NCBI GenBank assembly: GCA_963756525.1
Contig: CAVWNR010000009.1
Coordinates: 682,001-746,000 of the forward strand
Source of the DNA: CAVWNR01 sp963756525
Lineage (GTDB): Bacteria > Actinomycetota > Actinomycetes > Mycobacteriales > Jatrophihabitantaceae
Length of the DNA: 64,000 bases
Direction of reading: 5' to 3'
The position numbers were made by a program, and so were the translations under genes. Under the pieces are notes generated by a model. The model was given only the letters and a program-made list of their open reading frames with translations. It did not search any database and had not been told where the DNA came from. This document shows, piece after piece, positions 17,001 through 24,642 of the stretch (position 1 is the stretch's first letter; every line of letters starts with the position of its first letter).

Positions 17001-17431
17001 TGCAGACCACGCCCTCCGAACCGTTCGTCGCCGATCCTCGGGCGCTCGGAATGCGGCCGCATCCGGAGGGTGGCTGGTACCGCGAGACCTGGCGCCACGA
17101 GACCACCATCTCCACCGGCCGAGGCGATCGCGCGCTTGTCACATGCGTGTCGTTCTTGTTGCTGCCGGGCGAGTCGTCCGCCTGGCACCGGGTCAGCTCG
17201 ACCGAGCTGTGGCTGTGGCAGGGTGGCGGGCCGGTGCTACTGACGCTCGGAGGTGCCGACGAGACGCCGGTGCCGGACTTCTCCTGCGAGCTCGGCGCCG
17301 GGGGACAATACCTCGTGCGGGCCGACGAGTGGCAGACGGCGACTCCCGTCGGCGACCGCGCGACGTTGGTGGCCTGCGTGGTGGCGCCCGGCTTCGACTT
17401 CGCCGACTTCTCCCTGGCTCCGCCGGGGTAG
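17000..17431 (+). CDS. Cupin domain protein (DUF985 / cupin_5 type)
   Basis: 143 residues, ATG start MQTTPSEPFVADP immediately after the tandem repeat. The family hallmark GMRPHPEGGWYRETWRHE opens the domain, followed by FLLLPGESSAWHRVSSTELW, a typical single-domain cupin barrel with the conserved histidines, and the family end VVAPGFDFADFSLAPP. The function of this family is not established; some members are called sugar-epimerase-like. No operon partner. Confidence 0.88.
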   Translation: MQTTPSEPFVADPRALGMRPHPEGGWYRETWRHETTISTGRGDRALVTCVSFLLLPGESSAWHRVSSTELWLWQGGGPVLLTLGGADETPVPDFSCELGAGGQYLVRADEWQTATPVGDRATLVACVVAPGFDFADFSLAPPG

Positions 17432-17453
17432 CGCCGCCGGGGCAGCATCGCCG

Positions 17454-17577
17454 GTCGTACGTCGCGTCTCCGTGGTGGGCGTGTCCGGTTCCGGCAAGAC
17501 GACGCTCGGACGTTCTGTGGCGGCGCGGCTCGACGTGCCGTACGTCGAGCTCCACGCGATCTATCACCAGCCAGGGT
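17454..17577 (+). pseudogene. Truncated P-loop kinase-like remnant
   Basis: In one frame the translation reads VVRRVSVVGVSGSGKTTLGR and then SVAARLDVPYVELHAIYHQPG, the start of the small P-loop kinase family related to adenylate kinase and topology-modulation proteins, with Walker A GVSGSGKTT. After the HQPG step, which normally leads into the rest of a protein of about 170 residues, the resemblance stops and the sequence becomes the promoter region of the next gene. No convincing start codon precedes it. I read it as a 5' fragment left by a deletion. Confidence 0.6.
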
Positions 17578-17691
17578 CGGTTGTTCGCTCGGGTCACCTA
17601 GCGCTGCTGCGTTCCGGCGGCTCGGAGTTGAGCTTCCGCACGCGCCTACTGCATGAGATGAGATTCTCCTTGTTCATGCAGGGGAAACTCC

Positions 17692-17721
17692 TCGACAGGT
17701 ATGGTCACCTACTGATAGACT
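17692..17721 (+). promoter_or_regulatory. Candidate promoter of the HNH-GNAT gene
   Basis: TCGACA at 17692-17697 and TAGACT at 17716-17721 are separated by 18 bases and resemble a sigma-70-type -35/-10 pair. The -10 box ends seven bases before the ATG at 17729, so transcription would begin at or next to the start codon and give a leaderless mRNA, common in actinobacteria. There is no Shine-Dalgarno sequence in front of this gene, which agrees. Confidence 0.5.
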
Positions 17722-17728
17722 CGTACAC

Positions 17729-19564
17729 ATGTTCGACACAGTTGATCGGCAGCCGCCGCCGCTGACCGAGGCGGAGCTCGCGGACGCGCCGGATCAGGCG
17801 GCAGCGTATCTGGCCGCCCTTCAGCCGGGCGGCGAGGCCGTCTCCGGTCTGGCCCGGCTCGATGTCTCGGTGCTTTCCCGCGGCGGACGCGTCGACGCGC
17901 TGGTGGCCATCGAGAAGCAGCTGGCCTGGCTGGCCGGGGTGCAGCAGCGGGTGCTGGCCGGGATGCTGGCCGACCCGCTCACCCCGGACGATCCGCACGA
18001 CGCGCTTGGTGCGTTGGAGCGGAGCTGGCTGCGGGAGGAGGTGGCCTGCGCGCTGCGGTTGCCCGCGGGTTCGGCGCAGGCTCGGCTGGTCACCGCGCAT
18101 GATCTGGTGGGTCGGCTGCCGGCGACGCTGCGGCTGCTCGAGAACGGTGTGATCAGCGCCCGGCACGCCGAGGCGTTGGCCGACGCGGTGCGCGGGCTCG
18201 ACGACGAGGCCGCGGGCCAGGTCGAGACCCGCGCGCTGGACAACGCGCCCGGGCAGACCCTGCCGGCGTTTCGCCGCGCGGTCGCCCGCGCCGTGGCGAC
18301 CGCCGACGCGCGCCGGGTCGAGGAACGCCGGGAGCACGGCATGGCGCGGCGGCGGATGAGCCTGCGCCCGGTCGGCGACGGGATGGCCGAGCTGTGGGCG
18401 CTGCTGCCCGCCGAAGGCGCCGCGGCGGTGATGTCCGCGGTGACCGCGTTGGCCGCCGAGACCCCCTGCGGCGATGAGCGCAGCGCCGATCAGCGCCGCG
18501 CCGACGCGCTGGTCGATCTCGGTGTCACGGCGCTGCACGACCCGCTGCTGCCCAAAGCGCAAGGGCTGCGCCCGTGCATCCAGGTGACCGTGGCGCTGTC
18601 CACGCTGCTCGGCTGCGACGAGCAGCCCGGCGAGCTGGCCGGGTACGGCCCCATCCCCGCCGCGCTCGCCCGGCGGATCGCCGCCGACCCCACCGGCACC
18701 TGGCGGCGGCTGGTCACCGACCCGCTGTCCGGGGCGCTGCTCGACTACGCCCGCAGCACCTACCGTCCGCCGGCGGATCTGGCCGACTTCGTCCTCGCCC
18801 GCGACCAGACGTGTACCTTCCCCGGCTGCGCGCGCCCGGCGCACCGCTGCGACCTTGACCACCAGGCGCCGTACGACGACGGCGGGCCCACCGCCGAACC
18901 GAACCTCGCCGCACTGTGCCGGCGACATCACCGGGCCAAACACGAAGCCGGCTGGTCGGTGCACCGCGACCCGCACACCCGCGCCTCGAACTGGACCAGC
19001 CCCACCGGCCACCCCTACCAGTCCGAAGCACCCGAGCTACCGCGCGATCAAACGACAACTGCGAGACCAGATCTGCCGACTTTTCTGATCTGGCGCGGGT
19101 CCGCCAGCATTAGCGTGCACGGCGTGACCGTGCACGTCGCCGGGCTAGCCGAAGTCGACCCCGCCACGCTGTATCGCATCCTGCGGCTGCGGGTCGACGT
19201 GTTCGTCGTGGAGCAGAACTGCCCGTATCCCGAACTGGACGGGCGCGACCTCGAACCGAGCACGAAACAGCTCTGGGTCGAGCGCGACGGCGAGGTGGTG
19301 GCGACCTTGCGGCTGCTGGTCGACCCGGACGGGACCGCGCGCATCGGGCGGGTCGCCACGGCACGCGACGCCCGCAAAGACGGCCTGGCCGGTCGGCTGA
19401 TGGCACGCGCCCTGGAGCTCGCCGGCGACGGCGAGGTGGTGCTGGACGCGCAGTCCTACCTGGAGCGGTGGTATGAGCGGTTCGGGTTCGTCCGCTGCGG
19501 CGCGGAGTACGTCGAGGACGGCATCCTGCACGTCCCGATGCGGCGCGCGTCGGGGTCGGCGTAG
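17729..19564 (+). CDS. DUF222/HNH endonuclease protein fused in frame to an ElaA-like GNAT acetyltransferase
   Basis: 611 residues. Residues 1 to about 350 form the helical DUF222 region. The HNH nuclease motif follows: CTFPGCARPAHRCDLDHQAP then LAALCRRHHRAKHEAGW (about residues 363-410). DUF222/HNH proteins are abundant, often multicopy actinobacterial genes of unclear role and usually end near residue 450. Here the frame stays open through a short linker (about 450-463) into a complete GNAT domain (VFVVEQNCPYPELDGRDLEP, ending VPMRRASGSA). Either it is a true fusion or a stop codon was lost between two genes. Confidence 0.8.
   Translation: MFDTVDRQPPPLTEAELADAPDQAAAYLAALQPGGEAVSGLARLDVSVLSRGGRVDALVAIEKQLAWLAGVQQRVLAGMLADPLTPDDPHDALGALERSWLREEVACALRLPAGSAQARLVTAHDLVGRLPATLRLLENGVISARHAEALADAVRGLDDEAAGQVETRALDNAPGQTLPAFRRAVARAVATADARRVEERREHGMARRRMSLRPVGDGMAELWALLPAEGAAAVMSAVTALAAETPCGDERSADQRRADALVDLGVTALHDPLLPKAQGLRPCIQVTVALSTLLGCDEQPGELAGYGPIPAALARRIAADPTGTWRRLVTDPLSGALLDYARSTYRPPADLADFVLARDQTCTFPGCARPAHRCDLDHQAPYDDGGPTAEPNLAALCRRHHRAKHEAGWSVHRDPHTRASNWTSPTGHPYQSEAPELPRDQTTTARPDLPTFLIWRGSASISVHGVTVHVAGLAEVDPATLYRILRLRVDVFVVEQNCPYPELDGRDLEPSTKQLWVERDGEVVATLRLLVDPDGTARIGRVATARDARKDGLAGRLMARALELAGDGEVVLDAQSYLERWYERFGFVRCGAEYVEDGILHVPMRRASGSA
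19124..19564 (+). other. ElaA-like GNAT domain, possibly translated on its own
   Basis: The segment from the GTG at 19124 (or 19115 or 19130) encodes about 146 residues that match a whole ElaA-type N-acetyltransferase: TLYRILRLRVDVFVVEQ, then LWVERDGEVVATLRLLVDP, an acetyl-CoA-loop region GRVATARDARKDGLAGRLM, and ERWYERFGFVRCGAEYVEDG. ElaA homologues are normally free-standing at this length, so an internal start giving a separate enzyme is plausible. No clear Shine-Dalgarno sequence precedes it. Confidence 0.55.
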
Positions 19565-19623
19565 GGGTCGAAGACCGGGGAATCCCGGATGCGGGAACCG
19601 CCGAGTGTGGCAAAGCTGGGGGC

Positions 19624-20208
19624 GTGCGCGGCGAGCATGCGACGGCAGAGGGCGGACGCTGGACGGCCTACGCCGCCGCCGGGGCGCTGATGTCCGTCGC
19701 CGGCGCGGGCGGGTACGCAGCCGCGACCGGGGCCGGTGCGCTGTGGGCGAGCGTCCTCACGGCGGCAGTGGCCGGCCTAGCGGCCCTCACCGTTATCGCG
19801 CTGGTGCGGCCGTGGGGCGAGTGGGTTCCGTGGCGGTGGCTGGCCGGGGCGACGTGGGGTGCGGCCGCCTTCGCGTTGGTGCACGCCGCGCCGGCCGTCG
19901 CCGACGACCTGCTCGACGCGGGCGGCCTGCTCCATCTCGACCTGAGCGCGCCAGCCGCCCGATTCGCCCACCTGGTGTACGCGCCGCTGTGCCTGCTAGC
20001 GGCGGCGCTCTGCTCGCTCGCCGCGCTCGCCGCGACGGCGGCGCATCACAGCTCCGGGGCGGCTGCGGCGTGCGGCACCCCGCCTCCCCCGCGGCGCACC
20101 GAGAGCAGCGCCGCGACGGCAGCAAGTGCGGCCAGGACCAGCACGGTGGCCCGGAAGCCGTCCGCGGCCGGGCCGGGCAGCGTGCCGGCCCCGGCGACGA
20201 GGGTGTAG
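19624..20208 (+). CDS. Membrane protein resembling DUF3995
   Basis: 194 codons from a GTG. Residues 10 to 145 form four hydrophobic helices separated by short loops (WTAYAAAGALMSVAGAGGY, ALTVIALVRPWGEWVPWRW, and so on), the pattern of small DUF3995-type membrane proteins. The last 55 residues are low-complexity Ala/Pro/Ser and lie opposite the 3' end of the convergent MFS gene, overlapping it by 163 bases. That tail is probably read-through sequence rather than a conserved part. No function can be assigned. Confidence 0.65.
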   Translation: MRGEHATAEGGRWTAYAAAGALMSVAGAGGYAAATGAGALWASVLTAAVAGLAALTVIALVRPWGEWVPWRWLAGATWGAAAFALVHAAPAVADDLLDAGGLLHLDLSAPAARFAHLVYAPLCLLAAALCSLAALAATAAHHSSGAAAACGTPPPPRRTESSAATAASAARTSTVARKPSAAGPGSVPAPATRV

Positions 20209-21506
20209 GTGGCTCCGGCCACCGCAACCCCGAGCGCGGTTCCGATCCCGCGGGTCATGTTCAGCACGCCGCTGACCATTCCGGCCTGGTCGGGCCGCCC
20301 CGATCCGGCGACGGTCGCGTTGTTCGCCGGTGTGAACAGTCCGAGCCCGACGCCGGTGACTGCGAGCATCGCCACCAGCACGCCGCGATGCCCGACGGTC
20401 TCCGCCGCGACCACGAACGCCGCGCACACCAGGGCCATGCCGGTCGCCGTGACCGGGGCTGCGCCGATCCGGTCGGCGAGCACGCCGCCAGCCGGGGCGG
20501 CGATGCCGAGGCAGACCGGCAGCACGGTGATGATCAATCCGGCGCTGCCGGGTGAGAGCTGATAGGCCGCCTCGAGGTAGAGGGGGCTGACCAGCAGTAT
20601 CCCGAAGAGCGCGAGGTAGGCGAGCAGTCCGCTGCTGATCCCGGAACGGAAGCGTGCGCTGCCGAACAGCGACAGGTCGATGAGTGGCGCGTCCGTGCGC
20701 AACTCGATCAGCACGAACCCGGTAAACAGCACGGCCGAGACAACGGCGACCCCGATCACGGCCGCAGACGGTCCGGCCCGGCCGAGCATGGACAGCGCCA
20801 GCAGCAGCGCGGTGGTGGCCGGCAGCAGGATCGAAAGGCCGAGCCAGTCGAATCGGCTGCGCGGTGCGCGGACCCGGGTGCGGGGCAGCAGCAACCAGCC
20901 CAGGGCCACACCGATCAGGCCGGCGGGAACGTTCACGAAGAACACCCAGCGCCATCCGCCCAGCGCGATCAGCAGCCCGCCGACGGCCGGTCCGAGTGCG
21001 AGCCCGAGCGCCTGCGCCGCGCCCTGCACGCCGATCGCCCGATTGAGCTGCTCCGGACGCATGGTGGTCCGGATGAGTGCCACGCTGTTCGCCTGCAGCA
21101 TCGCCGCCCCGAACGCCTGGACGATCCGCATGATCAACAACACCACGAGGTTGGGGGCGAGCCCGCAGCCCAGCGACGCCAGGGTGAAGACGACGAAGCC
21201 GTAGGTGTAGAGCAGCTTGCGGCCGACCATGTCCGCCCACCGCCCGACGGCCGACACGGTGCCCACCAGGACCAGCAGGTAGGCCAGCGACACCCACTCG
21301 ACCGCGCCGAGCGACGCGTGCAGCTCGCTGCGCAGGCTGGGCAGCGCCAGGGTGACGATGCTCGCGTCCAGCTGGCCCATGAACGCGCCGACGCACACCG
21401 TGCCGACGGCGAGCCACGGGGCACCGGGCCAGCGGCGGATGCGCTCCGGGCGTGCCGGCTCGATCAGCAGCCACGAGCCGTGCGTGCCGCGAGATGGCTC
21501 TGGCAC
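20046..21506 (-). CDS. MFS drug-efflux transporter, DHA2 (EmrB/QacA) type
   Basis: 486 residues with about 14 hydrophobic helices, the DHA2 layout of proton-driven multidrug exporters. Motif D1-like GAFMGQLDASIVTLALP in helix 1, motif A GRWADMVGRKLLYTYG after helix 2, and motif C ALGLALGPAVGGLLIALGG in helix 5 are visible. The ATG lies 41 bases from the divergent marR-type gene, which very likely controls it through the shared promoter region. The substrate is unknown. Confidence 0.9.
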   Translation of the reverse strand: MPEPSRGTHGSWLLIEPARPERIRRWPGAPWLAVGTVCVGAFMGQLDASIVTLALPSLRSELHASLGAVEWVSLAYLLVLVGTVSAVGRWADMVGRKLLYTYGFVVFTLASLGCGLAPNLVVLLIMRIVQAFGAAMLQANSVALIRTTMRPEQLNRAIGVQGAAQALGLALGPAVGGLLIALGGWRWVFFVNVPAGLIGVALGWLLLPRTRVRAPRSRFDWLGLSILLPATTALLLALSMLGRAGPSAAVIGVAVVSAVLFTGFVLIELRTDAPLIDLSLFGSARFRSGISSGLLAYLALFGILLVSPLYLEAAYQLSPGSAGLIITVLPVCLGIAAPAGGVLADRIGAAPVTATGMALVCAAFVVAAETVGHRGVLVAMLAVTGVGLGLFTPANNATVAGSGRPDQAGMVSGVLNMTRGIGTALGVAVAGATYTLVAGAGTLPGPAADGFRATVLVLAALAAVAALLSVRRGGGGVPHAAAAPEL

Positions 21507-21535
21507 GGAACAATGCTAGGGCAGAGGTGTTCGGC

Positions 21536-21541
21536 TAGTCT
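21536..21541 (+). promoter_or_regulatory. Candidate -10 box of the MarR gene
   Basis: TAGTCT ends six bases before the ATG at 21548, consistent with a leaderless transcript. The 41-base space to the divergent MFS start is all that is available for both promoters and any MarR operator, so repressor binding here could shut off both genes. No convincing -35 element or clean palindrome was seen. Confidence 0.4.
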
Positions 21542-21547
21542 AATCTC

Positions 21548-22021
21548 ATGGCCCGCACGGTGGAGCCGGTCGTGGACGCCTGGCTACTGACCGAGGTCGT
21601 CACCCGGCTGCGGCGGGTACTACGGGCGAGCATCCGCAGCGAATACCCGTGGGAATCGCTGCCCATGGCGCAGGTCGAGATCCTGCAGCGGCTGCGGGAC
21701 GAGCCGGGGCTGCGGGTCAACGACCTGGCGCAGCGCCATCGGCTGGCGAACAATACGGTCAGCGTGCTTGTGCAGCAGATGGTGGTCGCCGGCTTCGTCG
21801 CCCGATCACCCGACCCGGACGACCGCCGGGCGGTGCGGCTGACCCTCACACCACAGGGCCGCCGGATGATCACTGAATGGCAGCGCGCACACGAACAGCG
21901 GCTGGAGTCCGCGTTGGACCGGATCGCCGCGGCTGACCGGTGTGCCATCGGCGCCGCGCTGCCGTCCCTGTCGCGGCTGGTCGACGAGCTGGAAAATGTC
22001 GACGAGGAGGACTCCGCGTGA
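21548..22021 (+). CDS. MarR-family transcriptional regulator
   Basis: 157 residues. The winged helix-turn-helix is visible as VEILQRLRDEPGLRVNDLAQ, then RHRLANNTVSVLVQQMVVAG (recognition helix region) and the wing RSPDPDDRRAVRLTLTPQGR. MarR proteins usually repress an adjacent efflux gene and release DNA on binding a small phenolic ligand; the divergent DHA2 exporter is the obvious target. Its stop overlaps the next gene (GTGA), so the methyltransferase is probably co-translated. Confidence 0.92.
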   Translation: MARTVEPVVDAWLLTEVVTRLRRVLRASIRSEYPWESLPMAQVEILQRLRDEPGLRVNDLAQRHRLANNTVSVLVQQMVVAGFVARSPDPDDRRAVRLTLTPQGRRMITEWQRAHEQRLESALDRIAAADRCAIGAALPSLSRLVDELENVDEEDSA

Positions 22022-22617
22022 AGGCCGAGGAGTGGGATGCGCGCTACCGCGCGAGCGAGCTGATCTGGGGCGCCGGCGCCAACCGCTGGGTCGCGCAGGA
22101 GACCGCCGACCTGCCCCCGGGGCGCGCGCTGGATCTGGCCTGCGGCGAGGGACGCAACGCGATCTGGCTCGCCCGACGCGGCTGGCGGGTGACCGCCGTG
22201 GACTTCTCGCCCGTGGCGATCGAGAAGGCGCGCACGCTCAGCGCCGGCGACGAGGCCGTGGAATGGGTCTGCGCCGACGCGCTGACCTACCGGATCGGTC
22301 AGCCGGTCGACCTGGTGCTGATGATCTACCTGCAGCTGGTGAGCGACGGACGCCGGGAGGCGATGGCCCGTGCGGTGGCGGCGCTGGCCCCGGGCGCAAC
22401 GCTGCTCGTCGTCGGCCACGACAGCGCGAACCTAACCGAGGGTGTCGGCGGCCCGCAGGATCCAGCCGTGCTCTTCACCGCGCAGGACATCGCGGCGGAT
22501 CTCGCGGCACTCGATCCCGCGGTCGTCGTCGACCGCGCCGACGCGCTGCTGCGGCCCGTCGACGGCGCCGACCGCCCCGCGATCGACGCGCTGCTGCGAG
22601 CACACCGCCCACACTGA
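22018..22617 (+). CDS. Class I SAM-dependent methyltransferase
   Basis: 199 residues from the GTG that overlaps the MarR stop; the open frame further upstream lies inside the regulator. Motif I LDLACGEGRNAIWLARRG binds S-adenosylmethionine, followed by TAVDFSPVAIEKARTLS (motif II region) and VLMIYLQLVSDGRREAM. The start WDARYRASELIWGAGANRW is typical of the small TehB/thiopurine-like group. The substrate is unknown; coupling to a MarR/efflux pair suggests detoxification. Confidence 0.88.
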   Translation: MKAEEWDARYRASELIWGAGANRWVAQETADLPPGRALDLACGEGRNAIWLARRGWRVTAVDFSPVAIEKARTLSAGDEAVEWVCADALTYRIGQPVDLVLMIYLQLVSDGRREAMARAVAALAPGATLLVVGHDSANLTEGVGGPQDPAVLFTAQDIAADLAALDPAVVVDRADALLRPVDGADRPAIDALLRAHRPH

Positions 22618-22681
22618 TCGCAGCGTCCGCACGTGCCTGCATCGAGACCGACGGTTAGCCGATGATCCGCCCGGTCGCGAG

Positions 22682-23869
22682 CTACTGACCGTTCGCCAGG
22701 ATTCGGCCGCGGACCTCGCCGAGCGCGATCCGCCCGCCCCGCGGCCCGGCCGCCGTGGCGGTGAGCACCACCTCGTCGCCGTCCTCGAGGAAGCCGCGGG
22801 CGCTCCCGTCGCCAAGGTGCAGCGGCTCGGTTGCGTTCCAGGTGAGCTCCAGTAGCGAGCCGCGCTGCCCGGGCTCCGGGCCGCTGACCGTACCGGACGC
22901 GAACAGGTCGCCGGGGCGCAGCGTGGCGCCGTTGACGGTCATGTGCGCGAGCATCTGCGGCGCCGTCCAGTACATGGTGCGAAACGGCGGTCGGGAGACC
23001 ACATCGCCGTTCAGGGTGATCTCGATCGCCAGGTCGAGCGCCCATGGTTCGCCGGCGTCATCCAGGTACGGCAACGGTCGGGGGTCGCGCGCGGGGGGCT
23101 GCACGCGCGCCGCGGTCAGGGCATCCAGCGGGGTGATCCAGGCTGAGATGCTGGTGGCGAACGACTTGCCGAGGAATGGGCCGAGCGGCACGTACTCCCA
23201 CGCCTGGATGTCGCGTGCCGACCAGTCGTTGAGCAGGCAGACGCCGAAGACATGCTGCTCGAAGTCGCTCGCCGGTACCGACGTGCCGAGCGTCGAGCCT
23301 GCGCCGACGACGTAGGCGACCTCGGCTTCGATGTCCAGCCGGCGGGATGGGCCGAAACGGATCGTGCCGTCGGCGTCGCGGGCCTGACCGGCCGGCCGGC
23401 GGACGTCGGTGCCGGAGACGACGACGGTGCCGGCTCGGCCGTGGTAGCCGATCGGCAGGTGCCGCCAGTTCGGGGTGAGGGGGGCGCTGTCGGGACGAAA
23501 GATCCGCCCGACGTTTGTGGCGTGGTGTTCGGAGGCGTAGAAGTCGACGTAGTCGGCGACGGCGAAGGGCAGCTGTAGCCGAACGTCGTCCAGCGGGGTG
23601 AGCAGCGCCTCGATCGCGGCCTGGTGAGCGGGGTCGGTGAGCCAGGTCGTGGCCAGCTCGCGTACCGCCGTCCAGGTGCGGCGCCCCGCGGCGAGCAGGC
23701 GGTCCAGCGTGCCGCCGGCGAACAGGCGGCCATAGCCCGGCGCCAGCTGCTCGCTCCCGCGGGTCAGCGACAGCGCCCGGTCGCCGATGCGCACGGCGGC
23801 GTGCGGGCGGCCGTGCGCGTCGAGGAACGAGCCGTAGGGCAGGTTGTCGACTCCGAAGGGTTCACTCAC
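22682..23869 (-). CDS. fahA: Fumarylacetoacetase
   Basis: Last step of tyrosine/homogentisate breakdown: hydrolyses fumarylacetoacetate to fumarate and acetoacetate. 395 residues from the GTG of SEPFGVDNLPYGSF, whose codon overlaps the upstream stop (GTGA). Family signatures: ADYVDFYASEHHATNVGRIF (active-site His and metal ligand), LPIGYHGRAGTVVVSGTDV, EAEVAYVVG and IQAWEYVPLGPFLGKSFAT. It forms an operon with homogentisate dioxygenase. Maleylacetoacetate isomerase is not seen in the window. Confidence 0.95.
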   Translation of the reverse strand: MSEPFGVDNLPYGSFLDAHGRPHAAVRIGDRALSLTRGSEQLAPGYGRLFAGGTLDRLLAAGRRTWTAVRELATTWLTDPAHQAAIEALLTPLDDVRLQLPFAVADYVDFYASEHHATNVGRIFRPDSAPLTPNWRHLPIGYHGRAGTVVVSGTDVRRPAGQARDADGTIRFGPSRRLDIEAEVAYVVGAGSTLGTSVPASDFEQHVFGVCLLNDWSARDIQAWEYVPLGPFLGKSFATSISAWITPLDALTAARVQPPARDPRPLPYLDDAGEPWALDLAIEITLNGDVVSRPPFRTMYWTAPQMLAHMTVNGATLRPGDLFASGTVSGPEPGQRGSLLELTWNATEPLHLGDGSARGFLEDGDEVVLTATAAGPRGGRIALGEVRGRILANGQ

Positions 23870-24642
23870 GGTGCGGCCACCACGCCGAGGTCGACCAGAT
23901 CGCGCACCGGTTCGGCGATGCTGCACGTGCCGAACGAGGTAAACGCGTCCCTGGCGCGGGCAAGCGTGTCGGCGTCGAGTTGCTTGGCGACGGCCGGCGC
24001 GTCCCGCTCGGCGAGTGCTGCTTCGACGTCGCCACCGTCGCCGGCCATGGCGGTTGCGAGCAGGACGTTGAGGAACCCGTGCTGTTCGAAGCCTGTGTCC
24101 GGGTCGGTGTGCCGGATCGCATGGTGCAGCCCCGCGGTGCACTTGAACGGCGTGCCGCGCCGGACGCAGGCGGTGATCGCCGCGGCGAGGGCCGATTCGC
24201 TCGGGAACGCGCCCGCCGTCGTGCCGCCGGTGCGCAGCTTCACCCGCACCCCCGGCGGCAGGGCGTCAATCGCGGCGGGTAGCTCGGCCCAGCTCAACTC
24301 TGCGTACACCGCCACGTTCACGGATGATGTCGGGCGGACCTGCCAGATCTCGCAGATCTGCCCGAGATCATCACGAAGATGGGGCGGGAGTTCGACGCTC
24401 GTGACCCGCCAATGTTCGTCGATCGGCTCGGCCGGTTCCCGCAGGATCAGCGACAGGGCGGGCGCGTCGTCACTCAGTGCGGCCAACTGGTCCAGCCGGG
24501 CGGCTGGTAGCACGAAAGGTCCGACCAGGTCGCCGTACCACGCTTCGCGATGGGCGCGATGCGCGGGGATCGCCTGCGGCAGCGGCAGGTTCCCGGGCGG
24601 GAAGATCGCAGCGTCGTCGAACAGCCCGGCGAACCCGTCCAT
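23866..24642 (-). CDS. Unassigned conserved protein inside the homogentisate operon
   Basis: 258 residues starting MDGFAGLFDDAAIFPPGN, with the ATG overlapping the dioxygenase stop and the end overlapping the fumarylacetoacetase start. Such double coupling implies a role with these two enzymes. No transmembrane segment or signal peptide. Recognisable stretches are AAIFPPGNLPLPQAIPAHRA, VRVKLRTGGTTAGAFPSE and GTPFKCTAGLHHAIR, where RTGG and KCTAGLHHAI look like active-site-type loops of a TIM-barrel-like protein. I do not recognise a characterised relative. It could act on an intermediate, for example as an isomerase, but that is a guess from context. Confidence 0.85.
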   Translation of the reverse strand: MDGFAGLFDDAAIFPPGNLPLPQAIPAHRAHREAWYGDLVGPFVLPAARLDQLAALSDDAPALSLILREPAEPIDEHWRVTSVELPPHLRDDLGQICEIWQVRPTSSVNVAVYAELSWAELPAAIDALPPGVRVKLRTGGTTAGAFPSESALAAAITACVRRGTPFKCTAGLHHAIRHTDPDTGFEQHGFLNVLLATAMAGDGGDVEAALAERDAPAVAKQLDADTLARARDAFTSFGTCSIAEPVRDLVDLGVVAAP

